Of a DNA stretch of 12,500 nt, positions 1 to 8,150 are shown in pieces. The translations under genes were made by a program, and so were the position numbers. Position 1 is the first letter of the stretch. Every line of letters starts with the position of its first letter. Under the pieces are notes generated by a model. It was not told the origin of the DNA, ran no database searches, and saw only the letters and a program-made list of their open reading frames with translations. The DNA comes from Stramonita haemastoma (taxonomy: Eukaryota > Mollusca > Gastropoda > Neogastropoda > Muricidae), in assembly GCA_030674155.1 (NCBI GenBank), contig CM060344.1, positions 28,030,034 through 28,042,533 of the forward strand, in the 5' to 3' direction.

Positions 1-78
1 CACACACACACACACACACACACACACCACATCTACACACACAACCACATTCACAACACCACACACACAACACACCAC

Positions 79-135
<57 letters not shown>

Positions 136-147
136 CTACACACACCA

Positions 148-197
<50 letters not shown>

Positions 198-301
198 ACA
201 CACACACCACACTCAACACACACACACACTCCACACACACCACACACACACTCAACACACACACACACCACACACCACACACTCACACACACACACACAC
301 A

Positions 302-351
<50 letters not shown>
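1..351. repeat. Degenerate (CA)n microsatellite
   Basis: Nearly uninterrupted CA dinucleotides, broken by small variants such as ACCAC, CATCTACAC, CACATTCACA and CTCAACAC. Some interruptions recur (the CATCTACACACA type and CACTCAACACACA), so blocks of array have been duplicated as units and the array has not only slipped by dinucleotides. It starts at the window edge, so its left limit is unknown. No coding content. Confidence 0.97.
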
Positions 352-355
<4 letters not shown>

Positions 356-563
356 ATGTCTGTTGTCTCAATACTCAGAACCTGAGTAAAACTTTGCTCT
401 TTTTTTGTCTTTTTAAAAAAACTCCTCTGCTAGAGCTCCCAAGTTCATCAATGGTGAGATTTTCCTCTAACCTCCACACCTACCTACCTGTGACCGTTTT
501 CACCCATCATTCAAGATGGCAAGCGGCATTCTGACATTGGGGATGGTGTCTAACACGACACTT
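352..563. other. Unique AT-leaning spacer, nothing recognised
   Basis: Low-copy sequence between the CA array and the first dispersed repeat, with short T and A runs near 398-420. No credible ORF, RNA gene or repeat was seen. Confidence 0.6.
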
Positions 564-692
564 GTCTGCATGCGTTTATAATCAATGTTCTTCTTTGATA
601 TTTTGTCATCCATTCCTACCAGCACAATATGGCTTCCTCTTCTCAAAGGTGGAAGGGGTTTTTAACATGAGCGCCACAAGATGTTCTGTGAG
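564..692 (-). repeat. Dispersed A-tailed repeat, copy 1 (diverged, partial)
   Basis: This stretch aligns with five other places in the window. Shared blocks on the plus strand are TTTGTCATC (the family has CTGTCATCTG), a CCTACCAGCACA block (family CCCACCAGCACA), an ATGGC block, GGTTTTTAACATG and CACAAGATGTTCTG. It is the most diverged copy and lacks the part next to the A-rich tail. The strand given assumes the tail marks the 3' end, as in retroposons. A short ORF covering it is incidental, because the same sequence does not stay open in other copies. Confidence 0.7.
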
Positions 693-784
693 TATAGATT
701 ATAGACACATGGCATCAGTACATAAACAGCCTCATCCGAAGGATTTTTATAACAATAGAGACAGAAGTATTACTAACTTTTAAT

Positions 785-848
785 TCACACACAGACACAG
801 ACACAGACACACACACACAGAGTGACACAACACACACACACCACACAA
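785..848. repeat. Degenerate CA/CAGA microsatellite
   Basis: CACACA alternates with ACAGACACAG units, then CA with single interruptions, directly following unique DNA. Confidence 0.9.
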
Positions 849-929
849 TATCACTCATAGTATCCACAGTTTGTGTGAAACACTATAAACCATCTCAAAA
901 TATATTTCGTTACCTATGTCAGTGAATCA

Positions 930-932
<3 letters not shown>

Positions 933-986
<54 letters not shown>
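933..986. repeat. (TA)n microsatellite, about 27 units
   Basis: A pure TA array followed by degenerate TATATACACACATTTATATATAATA to about 1025. It is self-complementary and can form cruciforms. Confidence 0.97.
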
Positions 987-991
<5 letters not shown>

Positions 992-1326
992 CACACATTT
1001 ATATATAATATAATACTGTATATATACATCACATGCCCGAGACAAAGGGCAAACCTTAACAGAAAAAGCACCCCGTTTCTGTCATGTTTATCATGACAGT
1101 GAACTTTCTTCATTGACTGGTGGAGAAACAAAAACAAAAGGGATTCAATATTGTTATTATATAAGGTATACACTGACTAGAACAGTCTTGAACCCTTTCT
1201 GATAATTAATACCAGAGCCTGACTAACACAACAGTCTACTCTTGGAGTCTACTGCCACACTGGGCTGGCTGTGGCTCAGTCATTACCTTCTGTGACATGT
1301 GGGTTGATAAACCTTTCCATCAAAAC

Positions 1327-1329
<3 letters not shown>
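987..1329. other. Unique spacer with a small perfect hairpin
   Basis: AT-rich unique sequence. At 1079-1099 CTGTCATG and CATGACAG form an 8-bp perfect stem around the 5-base loop TTTAT. No T-run follows and no RNA family is recognised, so it is probably incidental. No supported ORF. Confidence 0.5.

Positions 1330-1393
<64 letters not shown>
1330..1393. repeat. (CT)n microsatellite, 32 units
   Basis: Pure CT repeat ending at CATGACAT. The short ORFs that read through it as Ser-Leu repeats are artefacts of the array. Confidence 0.98.
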
Positions 1394-1395
<2 letters not shown>

Positions 1396-1518
1396 GACAT
1401 ATATGTTATGAGGTTTTATTTTATTTTTTTTAATTATTTGCTTTGCTTTGCAATGCTTTGTTTACCCCATTCTTGGGGCTGGTGGCCTGAAGAATAAATC
1501 TTGTTCATGTTCATGTTT

Positions 1519-1560
<42 letters not shown>

Positions 1561-1561
1561 A
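1519..1561. repeat. (CT)n microsatellite abutting dispersed repeat copy 2
   Basis: TCTCTC with one TCC interruption near 1531. It ends exactly where homology to the dispersed repeat starts, so it may have been the landing site or may have grown from the junction. Confidence 0.93.
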
Positions 1562-1750
1562 CACACATTAAAACTTGTTACTCGCTTTTTACTAGTTTTA
1601 GTTTTAGCAGGCTACGCCATTTGTGGCTATGAGCATGGATGATAAAATGTAAACTATTGCATGCATGCACAAGGGGACTGGATTTTTTTCTTCAAAAAAG
1701 TACACAAGTGCTTATTCCATTATCCTCAAACCAAAAGAATAAAAAATAAA
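1562..1750 (+). repeat. Dispersed A-tailed repeat, copy 2
   Basis: The plus strand matches the other copies in order: CACATTAAAACTTGTT (family CACACGTTAAAAACCTGTT), GGATGATAAAATGTAAACTA (family GATGACAGTATTTACA), GGGGACTGGATTTTTTTC, CAAGTGCTTATTCCATTATC, then an A-rich end AAAAGAATAAAAAATAAA. The GGGGACTGG block and the TGCTTATTCCATTATCCTC block are the most conserved. The middle (about 1585-1640) is diverged. No ORF is conserved between copies, so this is a non-coding repeat. Confidence 0.85.
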
Positions 1751-1789
1751 GTTCTGAGGAAAAACAAGCCAGCCCTCTGAATTGGAATG

Positions 1790-1792
<3 letters not shown>

Positions 1793-1867
<75 letters not shown>

Positions 1868-1950
1868 TGTTTTGGTGTGTGTGTGTGTGTGTGTGTGCAT
1901 GCATGCACACACACACGCACATGTGCGTGCCTGCATTTGTGTGTGTGTGT
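1793..1950. repeat. (TG)n block with a 30-bp perfect palindrome
   Basis: A long TG array (1793-1866), a short break ATGTTTTG, a second TG array, then a GCATGCATGC core flanked on the other side by CA. Positions 1887-1916 form a perfect inverted repeat centred on the core. A further TG stretch follows at 1939-1950, and a second GCATGCATGC stands just after it. All of it is alternating purine-pyrimidine sequence that favours Z-DNA. Proteins rich in Cys-Val or His-Thr read from here are spurious. Confidence 0.95.
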
Positions 1951-1977
1951 GCATGCATGCATCCAAACACACTCACA

Positions 1978-2096
1978 ACAACATGTTGATCATATTTATT
2001 AGGGAACACACACACACACACACACCACACACACACACACAGTCACACACACACACACACACATAGAGTCACTACAACATGTTGATAATGTTACGG

Positions 2097-2165
<69 letters not shown>
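1978..2165. repeat. (CA)n arrays carrying a duplicated 96-bp-spaced unit
   Basis: Two CA blocks (2006-2062 and 2099-2165) are each preceded by a copy of the same non-repetitive segment. ACAACATGTTGAT occurs at 1978-1990 and again at 2074-2086. The first copy is followed by a T/A-rich segment ending GGGAACAC and the second by a similar segment ending CGGAAACAC. The spacer plus its CA tail was therefore duplicated together. Confidence 0.9.
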
Positions 2166-2167
<2 letters not shown>

Positions 2168-2946
2168 GAGGTACACACCACACGCAGTGGAGTCAACGAC
2201 TACGATACTAGCCTAATAGTGAGTGTCACTGTCGCATGACACAGCGGCGCCCTCCCTCCCTCCCCTCCCCTCCCCCCCTTCAGCTCTGAGGATGACGTAC
2301 ACAGAAGCGCTAGGCTAGGCTAGCTAAGCTAGTGGTCGGTCTGTCCTCGCGCAACAACATGGGGGAAGGGAATGCGAAAAACGAACCTTCGTTTCCAACC
2401 TCCCCCTCCCTCCCTCCACCCCCTCCCTCCCCCCGCCCTCCACTTGCTGACCAAAACAAACCTTAGCCTCTTAGGGAAGGCATGCCATCAAGTTTTAGGT
2501 GCTGGGAGACTGTGGGAGGACACAGCAGTGTCAAACATGCACAGGGGGTGTGTGTGATGATGGTCTTTAATGTATACATGGTGTGTGTGTGTGTGTGTGT
2601 GTGTGTGAACCGTTCAGTGCTTTTCACCACCACGTCTACAAGACAGCTAGAGAGACACAGAGAGAGAGAGACAGAAAAAAAAACAACTAGAGCGGTGGGA
2701 GTTGGCGCATGCTCAGTGACGGTGTTTTTCCAAGTTACCTAACATGTGCTAGCTACAATGGCACATGACCCGAGGGACCAGCAGGATTTTTTTTTTTTTT
2801 TTTTGTAGGTTATCTCTAACATTGACTCCTCTACACACACACACACACATACACACACACACGTCTCTCTACTAGGATAAACCTACTAGCAGGCTACTTC
2901 TGGCCCGAAACCTAGGTTAGGCTAGGCTACTACTTACCGTGCAGTG

Positions 2947-2989
2947 AGGGGGGCGGGAGGGTGACAGGGGGGAGGGGAGAGGTGGGGGG
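2947..2989 (+). other. G-rich tract with G-quadruplex potential
   Basis: The plus strand contains at least five runs of three or more G separated by 1-7 bases (six G, GGG, GGG, six G, GGGG, six G). That satisfies the usual four-tract quadruplex pattern. It lies within the GC-richer region. No function can be assigned from sequence alone. Confidence 0.7.
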
Positions 2990-3734
2990 CAGGCCTAGCT
3001 GTTTCACTTCAACAGGGCCTGCCCGAAACTCCTGACCTCTATCCCCCCGCCAACTGACCGACAGCTCTTGCTTGCAAACGATGACCCAACCGAGTGGACC
3101 CGCTGTCCAGACCCGAACGTAGCGGCCACTCTACTACACTAGGTCTACTAAAGCAAGCACTCCACGTTTCAGGCCTAACCAGGCCAACTCTCTACTTTCT
3201 GCGTTGTCTCTCTCTCTCTCCTCTCTTCAATCGTCCTCTTCTTTTTTTCACACACGTCGCCGATCACTCAGCCATGGTTGTAACTCCCGTGCTTCATCAT
3301 TGCAGACACTTGTTTGGAACACCAACTTCCAAGTCGCACAGCTGAGATGGAAGGAGCAAAAAAGGAAAATGAAGAAGAAAAGGGGGAACAATATAACAAC
3401 AACATCCAAAACACAAGGCACTGACACAGACCACAACATACACACACCACACCACCACGTTGAGTTTGGAGTAGGCTACACGGCGTAAAGCGCTTTCTCT
3501 CGTCTCTCCTCTTTTTCTCTCTTACTCTTCTCTTTCCCTCTCCCCTTTTCCAAAAAGCCTCGCTCACACTGGCTCGCTCGCTCGCTAGGACCCAGGCACG
3601 GGCAGCCAGTATAAGGCTAGGCCTTCTCCGCCCGACACCCAGCCAGCGGCGGAAAAAACAAGTGTGCGACGTGGGCCAGGGCCAGCAGGCAAGGCTAAAG
3701 CGCGCAGACTGACTGAAATGAGCAGCCAAGTTCA

Positions 3735-3764
3735 CATAGCCTAGCATAGCCCAGCATAGCCCAG
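3735..3764. repeat. 10-bp tandem repeat, three units
   Basis: CATAGCCTAG is followed by two identical CATAGCCCAG units. This is a small minisatellite. The same GCCTA/TAGGC word is scattered through the preceding 1.5 kb. Confidence 0.9.
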
Positions 3765-3839
3765 CCAACCACACAGCCTGTCATTGCCCGCCTGCAAGCC
3801 TGCCAACACCGCCTGCAACACGTTCACACGCATGTCACC

Positions 3840-3939
3840 CACACCACACACACACACACACACACACACACATAATTATTAGGCCTACCGAGCGAGCACA
3901 CACACACACACACACCATAATTATTAGGCCTACCGAGCG

Positions 3940-3974
<35 letters not shown>
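3840..3974. repeat. 45-bp tandem duplication embedded in (CA)n
   Basis: ATAATTATTAGG followed by CCTACCGAGCGAGC occurs identically at 3872-3897 and 3917-3942, each preceded and followed by CA arrays (3840-3871, 3898-3916, 3943-3974). The unit is 45 bp including its CA segment. Identity of the two unique parts suggests recent duplication by unequal exchange or replication slippage between CA arrays. Confidence 0.95.
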
Positions 3975-3976
<2 letters not shown>

Positions 3977-4043
3977 GCTTCTCTTCAGCTCAAGCAGCTT
4001 GCGTGTGATTGCAGGGTTATATACATGTAACATGTGTTGGTTT

Positions 4044-4101
4044 GGGGGGGGGGGGGGGGAGGGAGGAGAGGAGAGGGGGAGGTGAGGTGGAGGGGGGGAG
4101 G
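4044..4101 (+). repeat. Poly-G (16) and purine tract
   Basis: Sixteen consecutive G are followed by GGGAGGAGAGG-type purine sequence. It can form triplex or quadruplex structures and is also a site where base-call and length errors are likely. Confidence 0.9.
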
Positions 4102-4224
4102 CTGTGGCGGGCTGACGACGACCTTGTTTTTGTGTTACACAGTTTTCATGTCATGACTTATAGACTATTAATATATATTATAACATGTATACCAACAGAC
4201 AATCAGGCCTGGTCAGTCACTAGA

Positions 4225-4239
4225 TCTCTCCTCTCCTCT

Positions 4240-4297
<58 letters not shown>

Positions 4298-4505
4298 TTG
4301 TGAGTGTTGGTGTGTATGTGCCTGTTGGTGTGTGTATTGTGTTTATTTGTGTGTGTGTGTGTTTGTGTGCGTGCGTGCGTGTGTGTGCATCCGTTTGTGT
4401 GTGTTGTGTGGTGGTGTGTGTTGGTGTGTGTGTGTGTTGTGTGTATCTGTGTCTGTGCTTGTTGTGGTGTTTGCTGGTAGGTGGTAGTTTTCGTGTTGTT
4501 TGTGT
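4225..4505. repeat. (CT)n followed by degenerate (TG)n
   Basis: A CT array (4225-4294, with CCT interruptions) changes directly into a decayed TG array containing GTGTTG, CGTGCG, CATCC and CTGTG variants to about 4505. Long ORFs on both strands arise only from the low complexity. Confidence 0.92.
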
Positions 4506-4742
4506 GTAACTTATTGTTGACTTATGTGAGAACTGTTTGTTTAGTGATTTTATCATGTTGATGTTGTATATAACTTGATTGTTTCTTATATGTGTACATC
4601 ATTATTTGTTTATCAATATTGATTTATTCATTGATTTCTTTATTTTGTCATTTGGTGTTATAAAGCCATCTGCTTATCATATTCTCTTAATTTGTTCCGA
4701 GGCCCGGTTTAGAGCCTCTCTTCCCAATCTACCTCATACAAT

Positions 4743-4747
<5 letters not shown>
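4506..4747. other. AT-rich spacer, nothing recognised
   Basis: T-rich unique sequence between two microsatellite blocks. No repeat shared with the rest of the window and no supported ORF. Confidence 0.6.
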
Positions 4748-4823
<76 letters not shown>

Positions 4824-4924
4824 GCTGACTTCGCACACACACCCACACACACCACACACGCACGCACGCACGCATATACACGCACGCGCGCGCGCGCGCC
4901 CTCGCGCACGCACGCACACACACA
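4748..4924. repeat. (CT)n then (CA)n/(CG)n compound microsatellite
   Basis: A CT array (4748-4816), then CACACACCCAC and ACGC repeats, with a pure CG core at 4885-4899, then ACGCACGCACACACAC. The alternating CG/CA part has strong Z-DNA potential. Its layout mirrors the TG/CG/TG block at 10319-10400 on the opposite strand. Confidence 0.95.
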
Positions 4925-5408
4925 GAATGATTAAATGATGCCTGTGTTAATCTTGTTATTCGAACAGCGTAACTTCATAATTGCTCTCCCTGTGGGTTTT
5001 TTTTTTCTTAATCAAAAATGGCTATGGTCATTCTGTTCATTCTCTCAAAGACCCAAAACCAACTGTTGATTTTTTTGGGGGGTGCAAATTTTTTTTTTTT
5101 TTTAAAATAACAAGAGTTTAGCATTTTCACCCTTTGTTCTGTTTAAATTGTTACTATGACGGAAATACCCATGAACAATTATTGGTTACTTGCTTGTTTG
5201 TTTTGTTTGTTTTGTTTGTATGTTGTTTTTTTTTGGTCTTTTTTTCCTTTGTTCAATGGTTACGTTTGCCTGCTTTGTTGCTAAGATTGGTTTTATTCAG
5301 TGCATAATTCTTGTTCTCAAGTATGCTGAGACATCCGTCACAATTTGTGCAGCGTGATCATTTTAGACATCACTTTAACAACATGACCTGTCACAGCTAT
5401 AGACTGTG
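4925..5408. other. AT-rich unique region with T runs
   Basis: Contains T9-T17 runs (for example near 5089-5103) and a TTTG-rich stretch (5189-5240). No conserved protein or RNA signal seen. Confidence 0.6.
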
Positions 5409-5439
5409 CCCCCCCCCCCCCCCCCCCCCCCACACACAC
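5409..5439. repeat. Poly-C run of 23 followed by CA
   Basis: Twenty-three consecutive C lead directly into ACACACACC. This is one of six long C or G homopolymers of 12 bases or more in the window. Confidence 0.93.
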
Positions 5440-5920
5440 CATATCTCCTACTTTAAAGTTTCCTGCTATCACCTGAAAAAGTGGAAACACGTTAAAATGT
5501 TACTTACTTATTAACTTACGTACTATGGGACTTAACGTGGACACAGCCTTACTTAAACTCTTGTGCAGCAGCCTGGCTACCTTGAAGGTTGTCGTTCTAA
5601 CTGTCTTGTGGTGTTGTCTTGTTTTGTCTTGTTTTGTCTGTTTGGATTTTTGTTGCCTTTTTGTGGGTTTTTCATTATGAATAATTCATGCCAATATGCG
5701 GTTTTCTAACGCATTGATTCTGATAATTTGGTGTTTATTCACTATACAATTGTACATACATCACAAGCAGACAACAGTACAGCAGGGTACAGTACATCAA
5801 CCTACAGCTTGCTTGTATCCATCTTTGTACATCTTTATTTTTACCCCCATCAAAAACAGTTCTAAGGTTCGTAATCTACAACGAGTACGTGTTCTAGAAA
5901 AACAAAAAAAATAGTCTGGA
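5440..5920. other. Unique AT-rich region, nothing recognised
   Basis: It includes two tandem GTCTTGTTTT units near 5614-5635. Short ORFs are present but lack recognisable motifs. No RNA gene seen. Confidence 0.55.
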
Positions 5921-6116
5921 TCGATGAAGACAAAAATTGATGCTGCAAAATTAATTTTTGGTATTAGTAAAACATTACTTGCGTTTGATGACAAATAGTT
6001 TGAATTGCACATTTTTCAAAACCTTTTGTTATACACACACAAAAAATCATGAATACAAAAACTGATGCTGCAAAGTTTATTTTGGGTATTAGTAAAATAT
6101 TATAAACGTTTATGAC
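5921..6116. repeat. Diverged direct repeat, two copies of about 70 bp at 125-bp spacing
   Basis: Copy one (5921-5992) and copy two (6046-6116) share ATGAAGACAAAAA versus ATGAATACAAAAA, then TGATGCTGCAAA, then a GGTATTAGTAAAA block and CGTTT(G)ATGAC. The 125-base offset holds through almost the whole alignment, with a single-base indel near the end. The 50 bases between the copies are not shared. The copies encode similar peptides on the minus strand only because the DNA is similar. Origin unknown: a local duplication or two fragments of an unidentified mobile element. Confidence 0.88.
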
Positions 6117-6120
6117 TGTA

Positions 6121-6153
6121 CCCCCCCCCCCCCCCCCCACCACCACCACCACC
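6121..6153. repeat. Poly-C run of 18 followed by (ACC)n
   Basis: Eighteen C followed by ACCACCACCACCACC and then an A run. It begins five bases after the second copy of the 125-bp-spaced repeat. Confidence 0.93.
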
Positions 6154-6537
6154 AAAAAAAAAGCGCTAAATGTATGCCAAGATGTTTAACTGTCAGTAAC
6201 AGAAAAGACAGGGTTGATTGGTTTGATAAGGAATGTGCCCTTGGCACCAAAAAAAAAAAAAGAAAAAAAAAAGAAGACTTTTAGCCTATGTACCAGTCGT
6301 TTGCGTACAGCTGAAAACAGAAAGCAAAGGTCGAGGTGTGAGTGCGCAAGTGTTGTTGTTGTTCTAGTTGTTATGATTAAGTGCAAAGCGTGACTACAAC
6401 CTCAATCTTAAAGCTACAACTTCCCAACTCAACCCAGGGAGGGAGGGGTCTGGGAGCCAGCCCAGAGTAGGCGTGTCTTACCTCAGTGACAGACAGAGAG
6501 AGAGAGGCCGCCCCTATGGGGGGGGGGGGTGGTCAGT
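6154..6537. other. Unique spacer with A-rich tract and G12 run
   Basis: An A-rich stretch broken by single G (6249-6272) and a G12 run (6518-6529) in otherwise unremarkable sequence. The segment around 6309-6335 weakly resembles 10252-10280 (AAAACAGAAA, then CAAGGTCG). No gene supported. Confidence 0.55.
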
Positions 6538-6745
6538 TTATTTATTTTATTTTATTCTTTTATATCGAGGATAATGGGATAAGCACTCTTGTGCTGCTTT
6601 TTTTTTTAAAAACCAGTCCCCGTGTGTATGCAGCTGTGTAAATACTGTCATCTGTTCCCACCAGCACACAATGGCCTATTCTTACGCAAAGCGGAACAGG
6701 TTTTTTAATGTGTGCGCAAGATTTCTGCGTGCGTTCGCACACGGG
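6538..6745 (-). repeat. Dispersed A-tailed repeat, copy 3
   Basis: One of the two best-matched copies. On the plus strand it starts with the complement of the tail (TTTATTTTATTTTATTC), then TATATCGAGGATAATGGGAT, AAGCACTC, a T run, CCAGTCCCCGTG, TGTAAATACTGTCATCTG, TTCCCACCAGCACACAATGG, CAAAGCGGAACAGGTTTTT, AATGTGTGCGCAAGAT, and ends in GTGCGTTCGCAC. Copy 5 (8999-9195) is the same sequence in reverse complement. The terminal GTGCG-TT-CGCAC is a perfect short inverted repeat. No conserved ORF. Confidence 0.9.
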
Positions 6746-7115
6746 GCCTTTAGTTAGGTGACTAGCGTCAGCTGCCTCTCTGCTCAAATTGTATTTTCTT
6801 AATAAAGGCAGACAGCTACATTATTTTTAGTGTAAAAGAGTATGTTACAGTGAAAGCAATGGTTGTGATTTTACTATGTGAGAAATATGAGCCTTGTACT
6901 TGTCCGCCAGTGCGGGACATGTGTGATTATTTGACAGCGTTACTTCCTGGACCATAGCAGTTTGAACAGCAAGAGGCATGTACGTGTGCAGCACAGCACT
7001 CTCCGCCTTTATAGTTAGGCTATAGACCCCTGTAGTGTTGTCCCTTTCAGCACCGTGAACAGAGAAGAGAAACAATGAAATCAATGTCCGCTTTAAGCAC
7101 ACAGACTTCTATCCA
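6746..7115. other. Unique spacer upstream of LINE fragment
   Basis: No recognised coding sequence. The 26 bases near 6912-6937 (GGGACATGTGTGATTAT core) resemble 7124-7148 just inside the LINE boundary (AGGACATTTGTGATAAT core). That may mark a small duplication or be chance. Confidence 0.5.
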
Positions 7116-8085
7116 ATGTGGCAGGACATTTGTGATAATGTTCACAAAATTTCAGTCAAAAGAAAACTCTGTGATGACGTGACTATTGATGACGTAGCAA
7201 TAACCGCCCACTCAGCTGGGGACCTTCAGCAGCTCATGACTCACTTCAGCGATGCCTGCCTAAGACTTCGGGCTTACCATCAACTTGAAGAAAACTCAAG
7301 TCATGGGCAGGATGTTGACTCTCCCCCAGCCATCAGCATCAATGACCATGAACTGTGGATGTCGTCCATGACTTCGTGGACCTGGACTCAACTATCTCAG
7401 ACACCCCTCACTTGACGCGAGCTCAACAAGCGTGTCAGCAAGGCAGCTACCGCCATGACCAGACTGACAAGAAAGCATGGAACAACAGCAACTGACTGAG
7501 CACACAAAGATTCAGATCTACAGAGCCTGTGTCATGAGTACCCTCCTGTATGGCAGCCCAGTCCTGGACTTTGTGTGCCTGACAAGAAAAAAAGCTCAAT
7601 GCTTTTCACCTGCGTTGCCTCCGACACATCTTGAACATCACCTGGCAGTACAAGGTCCCCGAGCAACACTGTCCTGGAAAGAGCTGGGTGCACCAGCATT
7701 ACACGCTGCTGAAACCGAAACGTATGCGCTGGCTCGGCTATGTCATGCGCATGGACGGACGGATCCCTAAAGACCTCCTCTATGGAAAACTTGTGCAAGG
7801 AAAACAGCAGACCAAAGCTGCGTTTCAAACATGTGCAAGAGGGACTTCAAAGCCCTGAACATCGACCAGAACAACTGGGAAGCAACAGCCTTGAACGGTC
7901 AATCTGGAGACAGACTGTGCAGAAAGGTCTCTCCAAGTTCGAGGAGACACTTGCTCAGCAGCACGAGGCAAAAAGAAAAAGAAGAAAGGCTGCAGCCCAG
8001 GCAGACAGACCAGCGTCAGACTTCATCTGTGCCTCTGCTGGACTGTCGTCATTCCCGTGTCAGACTGGCCAGCCACACCGGATGC
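7116..8085 (+). pseudogene. LINE ORF2 remnant: RT palm/thumb and C-terminal Cys/His region, about 10 frameshifts
   Basis: The parent protein is a reverse transcriptase that copies LINE RNA onto nicked chromosomal DNA. Blocks seen in order: a DDVAITAHS segment (7185-7215) at the place of the catalytic [FY]ADD box, with the two aspartates kept but the aromatic residue changed to Ile; GQDVDSPPAISI (about 7304-7340); VVHDFVDLDSTISD (7361 on, second frame); ELNKRVSKAATAMTRLTRK (7419-7475); LTEHTKIQIYRACVMSTLLY (7492 on, third frame); LNAFHLRCLRHILNITWQ (about 7593-7650); VLERAG (7671); KRMRWLGYVMRMDGRIPKDL (about 7718-7780); CKRDFKALNIDQNNW (7834 on); KGLSKFEETLAQQHEAKRKR (about 7924-7985); SDFIC, and then a Cys/His segment HSRVRLASHTGCC (to about 8085), equivalent to a C-terminal zinc finger. 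Neighbouring blocks are in different frames, so no functional protein is possible. Confidence 0.85.
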
Positions 8086-8150
8086 TGTATCAAAATAACA
8101 TCTAGAGCGCAACTCCATAGTCATGAGACTGAAGGATGCCTACTCTATTG
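7116..8150 (+). mobile_element. 5'-truncated non-LTR retrotransposon (LINE) fragment
   Basis: Conserved ORF2-type protein blocks occur in the expected order but in changing frames, so this is a dead LINE copy. The upstream endonuclease and most of the reverse transcriptase are missing, which is the usual result of incomplete target-primed reverse transcription. The last recognisable coding block ends near 8085. The following AGAGCGCAACTCCATAGTCA and GAAGGATGCCTAC look like the short 3' UTR of this family, giving an end near 8150; that limit is inferred. The element sits between two oppositely oriented copies of the dispersed repeat (6538-6745 and 8282-8417). The family is common in molluscs and other invertebrates. 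I would place it near RTE-like or related LINEs but cannot fix the clade from the C-terminal part alone. Confidence 0.85.

Larger units (their letters stand above)
2166..3834. other. GC- and CpG-richer non-coding region, possibly promoter-like
   Basis: This 1.7-kb stretch is clearly richer in G+C and CpG than the AT-rich flanks (for example GCGGCGCCC at about 2244 and CTCGCGCAAC at 2346). It contains pyrimidine tracts at 2250-2280 and 2399-2440, a TGACGT element near 2293, GCGCATGC at 2705, and a recurring TAGGCTA motif. It also holds TG (2581-2607), T18 (2787-2804), CA (2834-2861) and CTCG (3572-3586) arrays. The longest ORF (3268-3774, minus, 168 codons) has no recognisable domain and its composition follows GC and pyrimidine content, so I do not call it a gene. 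A CpG island or untranslated first exon of a neighbouring gene is possible but unproven. Confidence 0.35.

Noticed and set aside
1..351. CRISPR-like or satellite array
   Set aside because: No constant-length repeat with unique spacers; it is a degenerate CA array.
1079..1099. 8-bp hairpin as a small RNA or terminator
   Set aside because: Too short, eukaryotic context, no T-run and no conserved family.
1692..2196. Overlapping Cys-Val and His-Thr ORFs
   Set aside because: All arise from TG/CA dinucleotide arrays.
2914..2930. TTAGGC telomere-like repeat
   Set aside because: Only one TTAGGC, followed by TAGGC; no tandem array.
3268..3774. 168-codon minus-strand ORF
   Set aside because: No recognisable domain. 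It crosses pyrimidine/purine-rich and CTCG-repeat DNA and the Ser/Arg/Phe-rich composition follows base content. Stop codons are rare in such GC-rich DNA.
4009..4938. ORFs of 117-166 codons
   Set aside because: Low-complexity CT, TG and CA reads; both strands are open at once, which is typical of microsatellites.
6910..7148. 26-bp similarity GGGACATGTGTGATTAT versus AGGACATTTGTGATAAT as a target-site duplication
   Set aside because: Both copies lie at the 5' side of the LINE, so they cannot be a flanking duplication; possibly chance.
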